From assembly GCA_019309665.1 (NCBI GenBank), contig JAFDFV010000086.1:1-7197 (forward strand): a stretch of DNA of 7,197 nucleotides. Reading direction: 5' to 3'. The notes below the pieces were generated by a model that made no database searches, was not told the DNA's origin, and worked only from the letters and a program-made list of their open reading frames with translations. The stretch's first letter is position 1. Each line of letters opens with the position of its first letter. Shown here one piece after another: positions 1 through 5,856 of the stretch. Position numbers and translations under genes: made by a program. Source of the stretch: Deltaproteobacteria bacterium. GTDB taxonomy: Bacteria; Desulfobacterota; Desulfobacteria; Desulfobacterales; ETH-SRB1.

Positions 1-1043
1 ATTTCAGTACCAGGATAGCAATCTCAAGTTCAACTGAAACAAAAAATATCAGGCATGGCGTTACAATTATATCAACCGGGGCAAATCCGCTCAGAACTGA
101 TGAATACCTTTATGGAAAAAATTCCAGCGTTTTAAGCTGGTTCCAGTTAGATAAAATGTTATCCGAAGAACTCAATACAATCAAAAAGGCAAATGCCTGG
201 GTCTTCATACTTTGTGTAGGCTCAAGGGAACCTGAAAGGCCATATTGCAGCAAGATTTGCTGCTCCAGTGCACTTCGAAATGCCCTGGAGCTCAAAAAGC
301 TAAATCCGGACATGGAAATATATGTGCTCTACAGGGATATGCGGACATACGGGCTAATTGAATATTTATACACAGAGGCCAGGGATAAAGGGATAGTATT
401 TATCAGATATAAACTTGACGGCAAACCAGAGGTGAATGAAGACCAGTATGGCAGGCTCAAGGTGCGGATTCTCGACAATCTTCTTGGAGAACATATAATA
501 ATTCAACCTGATTTTATAACTTTGCAGACAGCGATTGTTCCTGGAAATAATGAAAATTTGGCAAAGCTTTTTAAGTTGCCTGTTAATCAAGATGGTTTTT
601 TTAGTGAAGCCCATAAAAAATTTAAACCAGTTGAATTTTCTGCAAAGGGTATTTATTTTGCGGGCCTTGCTCATTACCCAAAGCCCATTGATGAAACTAT
701 TTCTCAGGCACAGGCTGCCGCAGCTAAGGCTGTAACTGTTCTTTCTAAAGAATACATTACAACCGGTAATGAAGTCGCATCAATTGATCTGGAATTATGT
801 GCCGCATGTCTGACATGTGCCAGGGTTTGTCCTTCCGGTGCGGTGATTATAAATGCTATAGGCAAGCCATATGTTGAACCGGCAAAATGTCGGGGGTGCG
901 GCATCTGCGTTGTTGAATGCCCAACCAGGGCTATCGCTTTAGAACATTTCAAGAGCGATCCGCTATTAAGGAACGTGGACGAAGCGCTTTTGGAACAACG
1001 GTTCACGGTTTACAGTTCACAGTTCACGGTTAAAGAGCAATGA
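1..1043 (+). CDS. hdrA: HdrA-like heterodisulfide reductase subunit A, C-terminal part (5' end cut by window edge)
   Basis: This is a flavin- and iron-sulfur-containing electron-transfer subunit related to HdrA of heterodisulfide reductase, cytoplasmic, inferred to serve the MetF two genes downstream. The frame is open from base 3, giving 346 visible codons; HdrA proteins usually have about 650 residues, so roughly the first 300, with the FAD-binding glycine motif, lie outside the window. Numbered from base 3, the HdrA signature CVGSR...YCSKICC has Cys71, Cys82, Cys86 and Cys87, which in the family bind a [4Fe-4S] cluster. The C-terminus has two ferredoxin motifs, Cys266/269/272/276 and Cys296/299/302/306, each followed by Pro. 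The ATG at 156 is internal, because family-like sequence (GVTIISTGANP...EYLYGK) continues upstream of it. The last ~14 residues (RFTVYSSQFTVKEQ) are encoded by a tandem 7-bp repeat and look like an added tail. Family assignment is secure; the physiological partner is inferred from context. Confidence 0.93.
   Translation, partial: FSTRIAISSSTETKNIRHGVTIISTGANPLRTDEYLYGKNSSVLSWFQLDKMLSEELNTIKKANAWVFILCVGSREPERPYCSKICCSSALRNALELKKLNPDMEIYVLYRDMRTYGLIEYLYTEARDKGIVFIRYKLDGKPEVNEDQYGRLKVRILDNLLGEHIIIQPDFITLQTAIVPGNNENLAKLFKLPVNQDGFFSEAHKKFKPVEFSAKGIYFAGLAHYPKPIDETISQAQAAAAKAVTVLSKEYITTGNEVASIDLELCAACLTCARVCPSGAVIINAIGKPYVEPAKCRGCGICVVECPTRAIALEHFKSDPLLRNVDEALLEQRFTVYSSQFTVKEQ
798..923 (+). other. 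Two [4Fe-4S] ferredoxin motifs at the HdrA C-terminus
   Basis: Two CxxCxxCxxxCP motifs are spaced as in a 2[4Fe-4S] ferredoxin domain: CAACLTCARVCP, then CRGCGICVVECP about 18 residues later. In HdrA proteins this domain exchanges electrons with ferredoxin or with partner iron-sulfur subunits. All eight cysteines are present, so both clusters should be able to form. Confidence 0.9.
999..1033 (+). repeat. Tandem 7-bp repeat, five units, inside the 3' end of hdrA
   Basis: Five head-to-tail heptamers can be read directly: cggttca, cggttta, cagttca, cagttca, cggttaa. Variation falls mainly at positions 2, 6 and 7 of the unit. Because 7 is not a multiple of 3, the array runs through all three codon phases and encodes the HdrA tail around FTVYSSQFTV before the stop at 1041-1043. 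Imperfect reverse-complement copies (tgaacc at 1064-1069, tgaacgg at 1072-1078) lie just downstream and could pair weakly with the array. The same unit, in the same orientation, occurs after acsB at 5633-5660. Confidence 0.85.
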
Positions 1044-1088
1044 AGATTAAATACAACCAACCCTGAACCTATGAACGGAATATGTAGA

Positions 1089-1517
1089 ATGGTAGATAAA
1101 TTCGAGCCTTTAATTATTGCCTTTTGTTGCAATTACTGCCCCTCTTGCTCAGTCGACCTGGCAGAGTCGGCAAAATTGCAGTATCCGCCTAACATAAGGA
1201 TAATTAAGGTGCCTTGCATAGGAGCAGTCGGGACAATACATATTCTTAAGGCTTTGGAAAACGGGGCCGATGGCGTGTGTTTGATGGGATGCCTGGAAGG
1301 AAATTGTGAGTATTCGACTGGAAATTTCAGGGCAAGGAAGCGAGTTCAATATGTTAAAAAATTACTTGGAAAACTATCAATAGAAAAAGAAAGATTGGAG
1401 ATCTATAATCTTTCAGCCGCTGAAGCCCACAGGTTTTGCAAGCTGGCCGGAGAAGTAACTGAAACAGTCAGAACTTTGGGCCCAATACCATTGAAAATAG
1501 ATAACTCTAAAATATAG
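1089..1517 (+). CDS. mvhD: MvhD/FrhD-like iron-sulfur subunit (divergent)
   Basis: This small (142 aa) protein resembles the delta subunit of F420-non-reducing hydrogenase, a [2Fe-2S] protein that passes electrons to HdrA. The family pattern is clear: an N-terminal FCCNYC block, DLAESAKLQYPPNIRIIKV, then GADGV, a GCxxGxCxY block, the GN..A.KRV helix and LSAAE near the C-terminus. Cysteines are at 13, 14, 17, 20, 43, 64, 68 and 73. It departs from the usual MvhD consensus at several places: an extra Cys20 where Gly or Ala is common, CIGAV instead of CSGRV, and GCLEGNCEY instead of GCHxGDCHY. I chose ATG 1089 because it gives the family-like start MVDKFEP and has a weak GGA 9 nt upstream. ATG 1071 would add six residues (MNGICR) and has no Shine-Dalgarno. 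No hydrogenase large subunit is visible nearby, so a link from HdrA to MetF is the likely role. Confidence 0.85.
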   Translation: MVDKFEPLIIAFCCNYCPSCSVDLAESAKLQYPPNIRIIKVPCIGAVGTIHILKALENGADGVCLMGCLEGNCEYSTGNFRARKRVQYVKKLLGKLSIEKERLEIYNLSAAEAHRFCKLAGEVTETVRTLGPIPLKIDNSKI

Positions 1518-1525
1518 GAAGAGTG

Positions 1526-2449
1526 ATGATTATGAAATCGGGCAGTAATCTAGAAAAAATATTATCCAGCGGACAGTTTTCTGTAACTGCTGAATGCGGT
1601 CCTCCAAAGGGCACCTCTGCAAAGGTGATTCAGAAAAAGGGAGAACTCCTCAAATCCCATTGCGACGCCTTGAATGTTACTGATAACCAGACGGCAATCG
1701 TTCGACTGTCAAGCTTGAGCGGGAGCGTAATTTTAAAACAGGTTGACGTAGAGCCGGTAATGCAGATGGTCGTGCGGGATCGAAACCGTCTTGCTATTCA
1801 AAGCGATATCTTAGGGGCTGTTGCGTTGGGGATTCGAAATGTATTATGCCTTTCCGGCGATCATCAGAAGTTTGGCAACCATCCCACAGCCAAGGGTGTA
1901 TATGATATTGATTCTATGCAGCTTCTTCAAACATTAAAACATATGCGCGATGAAAAGAAATTTTTATCCGGAGATGATATATCAGGAGACGTGCCGCTTT
2001 TTCTTGGAGCGGCAGCTAATCCTTTTGCCGATCCTTTTGAATTTCGCGTTATCCGACTGGCAAAAAAAATTAAGGCTGGTGCGGACTTTATTCAGACGCA
2101 GGCCATCTTTGATGTTCCTAAATTTATCAGATGGATGGATATGGTCAGGGACCGCGGCCTGGATAAAAAGGTACATATTCTGGCCGGAGTAATACCTGTA
2201 AAGTCCGTAGGCATGGCACGTTATATGAAGAATAACGTATCCGGATTAAGTGTGCCTGAGGAATTAGTTGATCGGATGGCGAATGCAAAAGATGCAAAAG
2301 AAGAGGGCGTAAAAATATGTCTTGAGATTATTGAACAGATAAAAGAGATCAAGGGAATTCATGGTGTTCATATAATGGCTGTTGCCTGGGAAGATATTGT
2401 TCCGGGCATTGTGGAAAAGGCAGGACTGATGCCAAGGCCGGCTGTATAA
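1526..2449 (+). CDS. metF: Methylenetetrahydrofolate reductase
   Basis: This enzyme interconverts 5,10-methylene- and 5-methyl-tetrahydrofolate with a flavin cofactor, the last step of the methyl branch of the Wood-Ljungdahl pathway. The 307-residue protein is a single TIM-barrel domain of the short bacterial type. Family landmarks run in order: FSVTAECGPPKG with the expected catalytic-type Glu23, DALNVTDNQ (about 49-57), LCLSGD with the conserved Asp, FADPFEF followed by KIKAGADFIQTQAIFD, then LAGVIPV and the GLSVPEEL segment. The start is uncertain: GTG 1523, ATG 1526 and ATG 1532 are in frame. ATG 1526 sits 6 nt after AGGA (1516-1519), which overlaps the preceding stop. The gene follows mvhD by 8 nt and precedes acsD by 17 nt, which ties it to carbon fixation or acetyl-CoA oxidation rather than only methionine synthesis. 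The partner MetV, found with MetF in some acetogens, is not visible in the window. Confidence 0.93.
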   Translation: MIMKSGSNLEKILSSGQFSVTAECGPPKGTSAKVIQKKGELLKSHCDALNVTDNQTAIVRLSSLSGSVILKQVDVEPVMQMVVRDRNRLAIQSDILGAVALGIRNVLCLSGDHQKFGNHPTAKGVYDIDSMQLLQTLKHMRDEKKFLSGDDISGDVPLFLGAAANPFADPFEFRVIRLAKKIKAGADFIQTQAIFDVPKFIRWMDMVRDRGLDKKVHILAGVIPVKSVGMARYMKNNVSGLSVPEELVDRMANAKDAKEEGVKICLEIIEQIKEIKGIHGVHIMAVAWEDIVPGIVEKAGLMPRPAV

Positions 2450-2452
2450 TAT

Positions 2453-2459
2453 AAGGGGG
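2453..2459 (+). promoter_or_regulatory. Ribosome binding site of acsD
   Basis: The purine run AAGGGGG ends 7 nt before the ATG at 2467, in the 17-nt gap after the metF stop. It supports this ATG as the acsD start. Confidence 0.75.
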
Positions 2460-2466
2460 TAAAATA

Positions 2467-3411
2467 ATGACTTTTGAGGTACCAAAGGTTTCTTACACAG
2501 GAAAAATAAGGGAAATTCCGTTGGGACGGGAAGGAAATACTATTATTGTTGGTGGTGAATCGTGTTATCCGTTTCATCTATTTGAAGGTGAAATGCCCAA
2601 TCCTCCGAAGATAGCGATGGAGGTTTATGACAGTGAACCCGAAGACTGGCCTGATACGGCATTGGAACCGTTTGCCGACGTTATTAAGGAGCCGGCTGCA
2701 TGGGCTCGTAAATGCGTTGACACATATGGGGCGGAAATGATTGCATTGCAACTGGCCGGCACCGATCCCAATGATAAGGACATTTCAGCCGACGAGGCTG
2801 CTAAAATCACTAAAGAAGTCTCTGATGCAGTGGATGTTCCAATGATTGTCTTTGGATGTAGCAATGTTGAAAAGGATACTGATGTATTAAAGGCGGTTTG
2901 CGAAGTTTGTGAGGGCAGGAACTTGATTATAGGCCCTGTTGCAGAAGGAAACTATCGTGCGATTGGGGCAACGGCTATAGGCTATAAGCATACTGTGCTT
3001 GCTTCAACGCCAATTGATATAAATCTTGCCAAGCAGCTTAATATTCTTTTAGGGAATTTAAATGTGCCGGATGAAAAGATTATTATTGATCCGTCAACCG
3101 GGGCTTTGGGATATGGACTTGAATATTGTTACAGTGTAATGGAACGGATTCGAATGGCAGCGTTGATTCAGGAAGATGAAAGGCTTCAGTTTCCAATCAT
3201 TTCTAATCTTGCCAGAGAAGTGTGGAAGACAAAAGAGGTTAAAGTACCTGAATCGGAAGCGCCGCTGCTGGGAGATATGAAAAAGAGAGGTATATTGATT
3301 GAGGCCTTAACAGCTCAGTGTGTACTCCTTGCCGGAGCTGATATTCTGGTGATGAGACATCCTGAGGCGATTAGTTTGGTCAAAGAATCAATTAAAGATT
3401 TAATGACTTGA
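2467..3411 (+). CDS. acsD: Corrinoid iron-sulfur protein small subunit (CODH/ACS delta subunit)
   Basis: AcsD (CdhD) pairs with AcsC to form the cytoplasmic corrinoid iron-sulfur protein, which carries the methyl group on cobalt from methyl-tetrahydrofolate to acetyl-CoA synthase. The 314-residue product is close to the usual bacterial length (about 310-325) and appears complete. Recognisable stretches include PPKIAMEVYDSEPEDWP (about 46-62), the segment around IALQLAGTDPND that resembles a TIM-barrel strand and loop, VPMIVFGCSNVEKD, LIIGPVAEGNYRAI, the ASTPIDINLAKQLN block and IIIDPSTGALGYGLEY. The C-terminal part (EALTAQCVLLAGADILVMRHPEA) closes the barrel. It has no iron-sulfur motif, as expected for the small subunit. 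It lies 17 nt after metF and 15 nt before acsB, consistent with co-transcription. The partner acsC is displaced to the far side of acsB and a 225-bp gap. Confidence 0.95.
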   Translation: MTFEVPKVSYTGKIREIPLGREGNTIIVGGESCYPFHLFEGEMPNPPKIAMEVYDSEPEDWPDTALEPFADVIKEPAAWARKCVDTYGAEMIALQLAGTDPNDKDISADEAAKITKEVSDAVDVPMIVFGCSNVEKDTDVLKAVCEVCEGRNLIIGPVAEGNYRAIGATAIGYKHTVLASTPIDINLAKQLNILLGNLNVPDEKIIIDPSTGALGYGLEYCYSVMERIRMAALIQEDERLQFPIISNLAREVWKTKEVKVPESEAPLLGDMKKRGILIEALTAQCVLLAGADILVMRHPEAISLVKESIKDLMT

Positions 3412-3414
3412 TGA

Positions 3415-3420
3415 GAGGGA
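3415..3420 (+). promoter_or_regulatory. Ribosome binding site of acsB, supporting a GTG start
   Basis: GAGGGA ends 6 nt before the GTG at 3427. The next in-frame ATG (3481) would remove the conserved N-terminal MSKIICSAAIRGAHKI stretch, so the GTG is the better start. Confidence 0.7.
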
Positions 3421-3426
3421 TAAACA

Positions 3427-5631
3427 GTGTCTAAGATAATTTGTTCGGCAGCAATTCGAGGTGCCCACAAAATTGTGGGTATGGCAGAGGAAAAATACGA
3501 GGAAGCATTGAAGAAATGGGGGCCTGATCAAGAGATCGGCTTTCCGAATACCACGTATTATCTTCCGATTATTTACGGGATGCTTGGAATTCCTGTAGAG
3601 ACATTGGGAGATGTTCGCCAGATACTGGACAAGTGCAAAGAGCTTGTCCCGCCGCCTGTAAGCGATAAGGTCTGGCTTCCCTACCTGGCTCCTGCACTTG
3701 AAGCCGGCATGGCTACCTATTTTGCAGAAGAGATCATTGAGGCGATACTATATTTGGAGCAGCCCGATTTTTACACAAGGGCAGAGGACCCGCTTCCCGA
3801 CAACATATGGCTGGGAGCAGCCGACGACGTTATAATGCGAAAACGCGGCGTGGAATTTGTTGATGGTACCGCACCGGGGTTTGCTGCGATATTAGGGGCT
3901 GCGCCGAGCATTGAGATTGCGGCAAAGATCGCAATAGAGCTTCAAGAAAAGAATCTATATGTGTTTATGTGCGCGGACCACGAAGGCAAAACCATGTCAG
4001 AGCAGTTGGTAGAAGCCGGAGTTCAGGTCGGTTGGCCAACCCGGCTGGTTTCTTTTGGGCCAAGTTACAGGGCAACCGTGTTTGCCATAGGATTTGCAAC
4101 ACGTGTCGCCATGTCCTTTGGCGGGATTAAGCCCGGAGATTTTAAGGGAAACCTTTATTATAATAAAGAGAGGGTATTTGCCTTTGCAATGCCGCTTGGG
4201 ACTGTGAGTGATGAGTGGTATGCTAATGCGGCAGGGGGTATTAACTGGGGATTCCCGACCATAGCTGACACACCGATTCCTGAAATTCTTCCGACAGGGA
4301 TCTGTACGTACGAGCATGTAGTCAGTAATGTCCCCCACGATAAGATTGTGGCCAGGGCTATTGAAGTTCGGGGTCTTAAGGTTTCCATCACCAAAGTGGA
4401 TATTCCCATGTCTTACGGTCCTGCATTTGAGGGAGAGCGTATCCGCAAGGATGATCTCTATTTTGAATGCGGCGGTGGAAGAACTCTGGGAGTTGAACTG
4501 ACTGTTTCAAAAGACATGTCAGAAGTTGAAGATGGAAAAGTTGAAATGATTGGTCCTGATCTTGATGAGGTTAAAGAGGGGGATAAGCTTCCGTTTGCAA
4601 TGCTTATAGAGGTGGCCGGCCGGAAGATGCAGTCTGACTTTGAGCCGATATTAGAACGCCAGGTTCATCATCTCGTCAATTATGTTCAGGGCATAATGCA
4701 CATCGGACAGAGAAACATTATGTGGATCCGGGTTGGCAAGGCCGCTGTTGAAAAAGGATTTTTGCTCAAACACCTCGGCACAGTCATGCATGCCAAGTAC
4801 CATCAGGATTTTGGAGGTATTGTCGATAAAGTCCAGGTTAAGATTTACACAGAAGAAGAAAATGTCAAAGAAGTTTTAGCGCAGGCAAAGAGAGTATATA
4901 AAGAGAGAGATGAGAGAGTTGAAGGCATGACCGATGAAATAGAAGAGACCTATTATTCATGTACATTGTGTCAGTCTTTTGCTCCCAGCCATGTATGCAT
5001 AATTACCCCTGAACGCGTAGGGATGTGCGGCGCTTATAACTGGCTTGACTGTAAGGCTTCTTTTGAGATCAATCCTACGGGCCCGAATCAGCCTATTATT
5101 AAGGGGGAATGTACGGAACCTGTTCTTGGGCGGTGGAAGGGAGTTACTGATTTTGTAAATAAAGCATCACGCCAGAAAGTTGAGCAGGTAAGTGCTTACA
5201 GCCTGATGGATTTTCCAATGACGGCATGTGGCTGCTTTGAGTGTGTAGCCACAATCCTTCCCATGTGTAATGGCATTATGGTAGTAAATAGAGATTCCAT
5301 GGGAATGACACCATGCGGAATGAAGTTTACGACTCTTGCCGGCATGGTAGGTGGTGGAAACCAGACACCCGGTTTTCTTGGTGTAAGTAAACATTATATT
5401 TGCAGCAGGAAGTTTTTGCTGGCTGAAGGAGGCTTAAAACGTGTGGTATGGCTTCCAAAAATGCTGAAAGAGGAAATTGCCGAACGCATGAAGCCTATAT
5501 GCGAGGAAATGGGTATCCCTGATTTTGCGGATATGATTGCTGATGAAACAATTGGAACTACGGAAGAAGAAATTCTTCCTTTTCTTGAGGAGAAAGGGCA
5601 TCCCGTTCTTACAATGGATCCGTTGATGTAA
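3427..5631 (+). CDS. acsB: Acetyl-CoA synthase (CODH/ACS complex, A-cluster subunit)
   Basis: AcsB joins a methyl group from the corrinoid protein, CO from the CO dehydrogenase subunit and CoA into acetyl-CoA, or splits acetyl-CoA in reverse. The 734-aa length matches the bacterial type (Moorella enzyme about 729 aa), including the N-terminal ~310 residues that dock to CO dehydrogenase and are absent from archaeal CdhC. The active-site ligands are intact. The [4Fe-4S] cysteines are Cys512, Cys515, Cys524 and Cys534, spaced as Moorella 506/509/518/528. The Cys601-Gly602-Cys603 motif corresponds to Moorella 595-597, which holds the distal nickel and bridges to the proximal one. Phe518 matches the Moorella Phe512 next to the A-cluster. 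The constant +6 offset argues against indels between these sites. It starts at GTG, 15 nt after acsD. The CO dehydrogenase gene acsA is adjacent on neither side within the window. Confidence 0.97.
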   Translation: MSKIICSAAIRGAHKIVGMAEEKYEEALKKWGPDQEIGFPNTTYYLPIIYGMLGIPVETLGDVRQILDKCKELVPPPVSDKVWLPYLAPALEAGMATYFAEEIIEAILYLEQPDFYTRAEDPLPDNIWLGAADDVIMRKRGVEFVDGTAPGFAAILGAAPSIEIAAKIAIELQEKNLYVFMCADHEGKTMSEQLVEAGVQVGWPTRLVSFGPSYRATVFAIGFATRVAMSFGGIKPGDFKGNLYYNKERVFAFAMPLGTVSDEWYANAAGGINWGFPTIADTPIPEILPTGICTYEHVVSNVPHDKIVARAIEVRGLKVSITKVDIPMSYGPAFEGERIRKDDLYFECGGGRTLGVELTVSKDMSEVEDGKVEMIGPDLDEVKEGDKLPFAMLIEVAGRKMQSDFEPILERQVHHLVNYVQGIMHIGQRNIMWIRVGKAAVEKGFLLKHLGTVMHAKYHQDFGGIVDKVQVKIYTEEENVKEVLAQAKRVYKERDERVEGMTDEIEETYYSCTLCQSFAPSHVCIITPERVGMCGAYNWLDCKASFEINPTGPNQPIIKGECTEPVLGRWKGVTDFVNKASRQKVEQVSAYSLMDFPMTACGCFECVATILPMCNGIMVVNRDSMGMTPCGMKFTTLAGMVGGGNQTPGFLGVSKHYICSRKFLLAEGGLKRVVWLPKMLKEEIAERMKPICEEMGIPDFADMIADETIGTTEEEILPFLEEKGHPVLTMDPLM
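4960..5250 (+). other. A-cluster ligand region of AcsB
   Basis: This stretch encodes SCTLCQSF, then the cysteines in HVC and GMCG, and finally ACGCFEC. Together these supply every known ligand of the Ni-Ni-[4Fe-4S] A-cluster: the four cubane cysteines, one of which also bridges to nickel, and the Cys-Gly-Cys that chelates the distal nickel. Nothing needed for catalysis is missing. Confidence 0.93.
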
Positions 5632-5632
5632 A

Positions 5633-5660
5633 CGGTTTACGGTTCACGGTTCACGGTTGA
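5633..5660 (+). repeat. Tandem 7-bp repeat, four units, immediately after acsB
   Basis: Four head-to-tail heptamers, cggttta, cggttca, cggttca and cggttga, begin one base after the acsB stop codon. They are the same family and orientation as the array at 999-1033. The acsB reading frame itself is not extended by them, unlike hdrA. Confidence 0.85.
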
Positions 5661-5676
5661 TCAAAACGTATCAGCC
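5655..5676 (+). other. Short inverted repeat (possible hairpin) after acsB
   Basis: ggttgat (5655-5661) can pair with atcagcc (5670-5676), giving 7 pairs including one G-U around an 8-nt loop. The 5' arm overlaps the last heptamer unit. No run of T follows, so it is not a convincing intrinsic terminator; it could act as an RNA 3'-end stabiliser or be chance. Confidence 0.3.
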
Positions 5677-5732
5677 AGAAATTCAGTTCTGTCAGTGGCG
5701 AGCAAGTGTGAGAATTAAAGTTTATATTTTGT

Positions 5733-5760
5733 GTGAGGTTACGTTATTTTCTGACCTCAT
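5733..5760 (+). other. Inverted repeat in the acsB-acsC gap
   Basis: gtgaggtta (5733-5741) can pair with tgacctcat (5752-5760), giving 9 pairs including two G-U around a 10-nt loop. It is not followed by a T-run, which argues against a standard terminator. It lies just upstream of the TATAAT hexamer, so an operator or RNA-structure role is possible but unsupported. Confidence 0.3.
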
Positions 5761-5781
5761 CGCTATCTAACCGACAACCGT

Positions 5782-5787
5782 TATAAT
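5782..5787 (+). promoter_or_regulatory. Candidate -10 element for acsC
   Basis: An exact TATAAT lies 70 nt upstream of the acsC start, in the only large gap of the cluster. No good -35 hexamer lies 16-18 bp upstream (that stretch reads around catcgcta), and there is no TG extension. It could be a weak or activator-dependent promoter, or a chance match in AT-rich DNA. Confidence 0.3.
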
Positions 5788-5804
5788 AAATAGAATGTTT
5801 AAAT

Positions 5805-5833
5805 AATCTGTGGAAATCTGCGTAATCTGCGGA
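5805..5833 (+). repeat. Tandem 9-10-bp repeat upstream of acsC
   Basis: Three near-identical units follow one another: aatctgtgga, aatctgcgt and aatctgcgga. They end 7 nt before the acsC ribosome binding site, so they would lie in its 5' leader if the TATAAT at 5782 is used. This family differs from the cggttca heptamers at the other end of the gap. Confidence 0.75.
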
Positions 5834-5840
5834 TGGATTT

Positions 5841-5846
5841 AAGGAG
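5841..5846 (+). promoter_or_regulatory. Ribosome binding site of acsC
   Basis: AAGGAG, a strong Shine-Dalgarno sequence, ends 10 nt before the ATG at 5857. It fixes the acsC start, which also yields the expected family N-terminus (MGLSGIEIFKKLPKTNCGKCG). Confidence 0.85.
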
Positions 5847-5856
5847 AAGAATAGTT

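Larger units (their letters stand above)
5632..5856 (+). other. 225-bp non-coding gap between acsB and acsC
   Basis: No open reading frame with gene-like features is visible on either strand. The gap begins with a 7-bp tandem repeat, then holds two short inverted repeats, a TATAAT hexamer and a 9-10-bp tandem repeat, and ends with the acsC ribosome binding site. All other gaps from mvhD onward are under 20 nt, so this is the only substantial break in the cluster. It may hold a separate or additional promoter for acsC, or may simply reflect expansion of repeated sequence. Confidence 0.8.

Noticed and set aside
704..1006. Minus-strand 100-codon frame opposite the HdrA ferredoxin domain
   Set aside because: It is a shadow of the cysteine-rich coding sequence on the + strand; its translation resembles no family I know.
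999..1033. CRISPR array
   Set aside because: The units are 7 bp and directly adjacent with no spacers, which does not fit CRISPR structure.
156..1043. The ATG at 156 as a true start giving a 295-aa protein
   Set aside because: The frame is open to the left edge, and the upstream residues (GVTIISTGANP, EYLYGK) match the HdrA family, so the gene is truncated by the window rather than starting here.
3997..4409. Minus-strand open frames of 83-113 codons inside acsB
   Set aside because: They lie wholly antisense to a highly conserved gene and show no recognisable protein features or ribosome binding site that I could support.
4960..5250. Damaged or atypical A-cluster in AcsB
   Set aside because: All ligand positions are present with the same spacing as the Moorella enzyme, so the active site looks ordinary.
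5655..5760. Intrinsic terminator after acsB
   Set aside because: Both hairpin candidates are short, include G-U pairs and lack a following T-run, so I list them only as inverted repeats.
5632..5856. Riboswitch (for example cobalamin) ahead of acsC
   Set aside because: The corrinoid link made this worth checking, but I found no B12-box-like sequence and the gap is filled largely by short repeats and AT-rich DNA.
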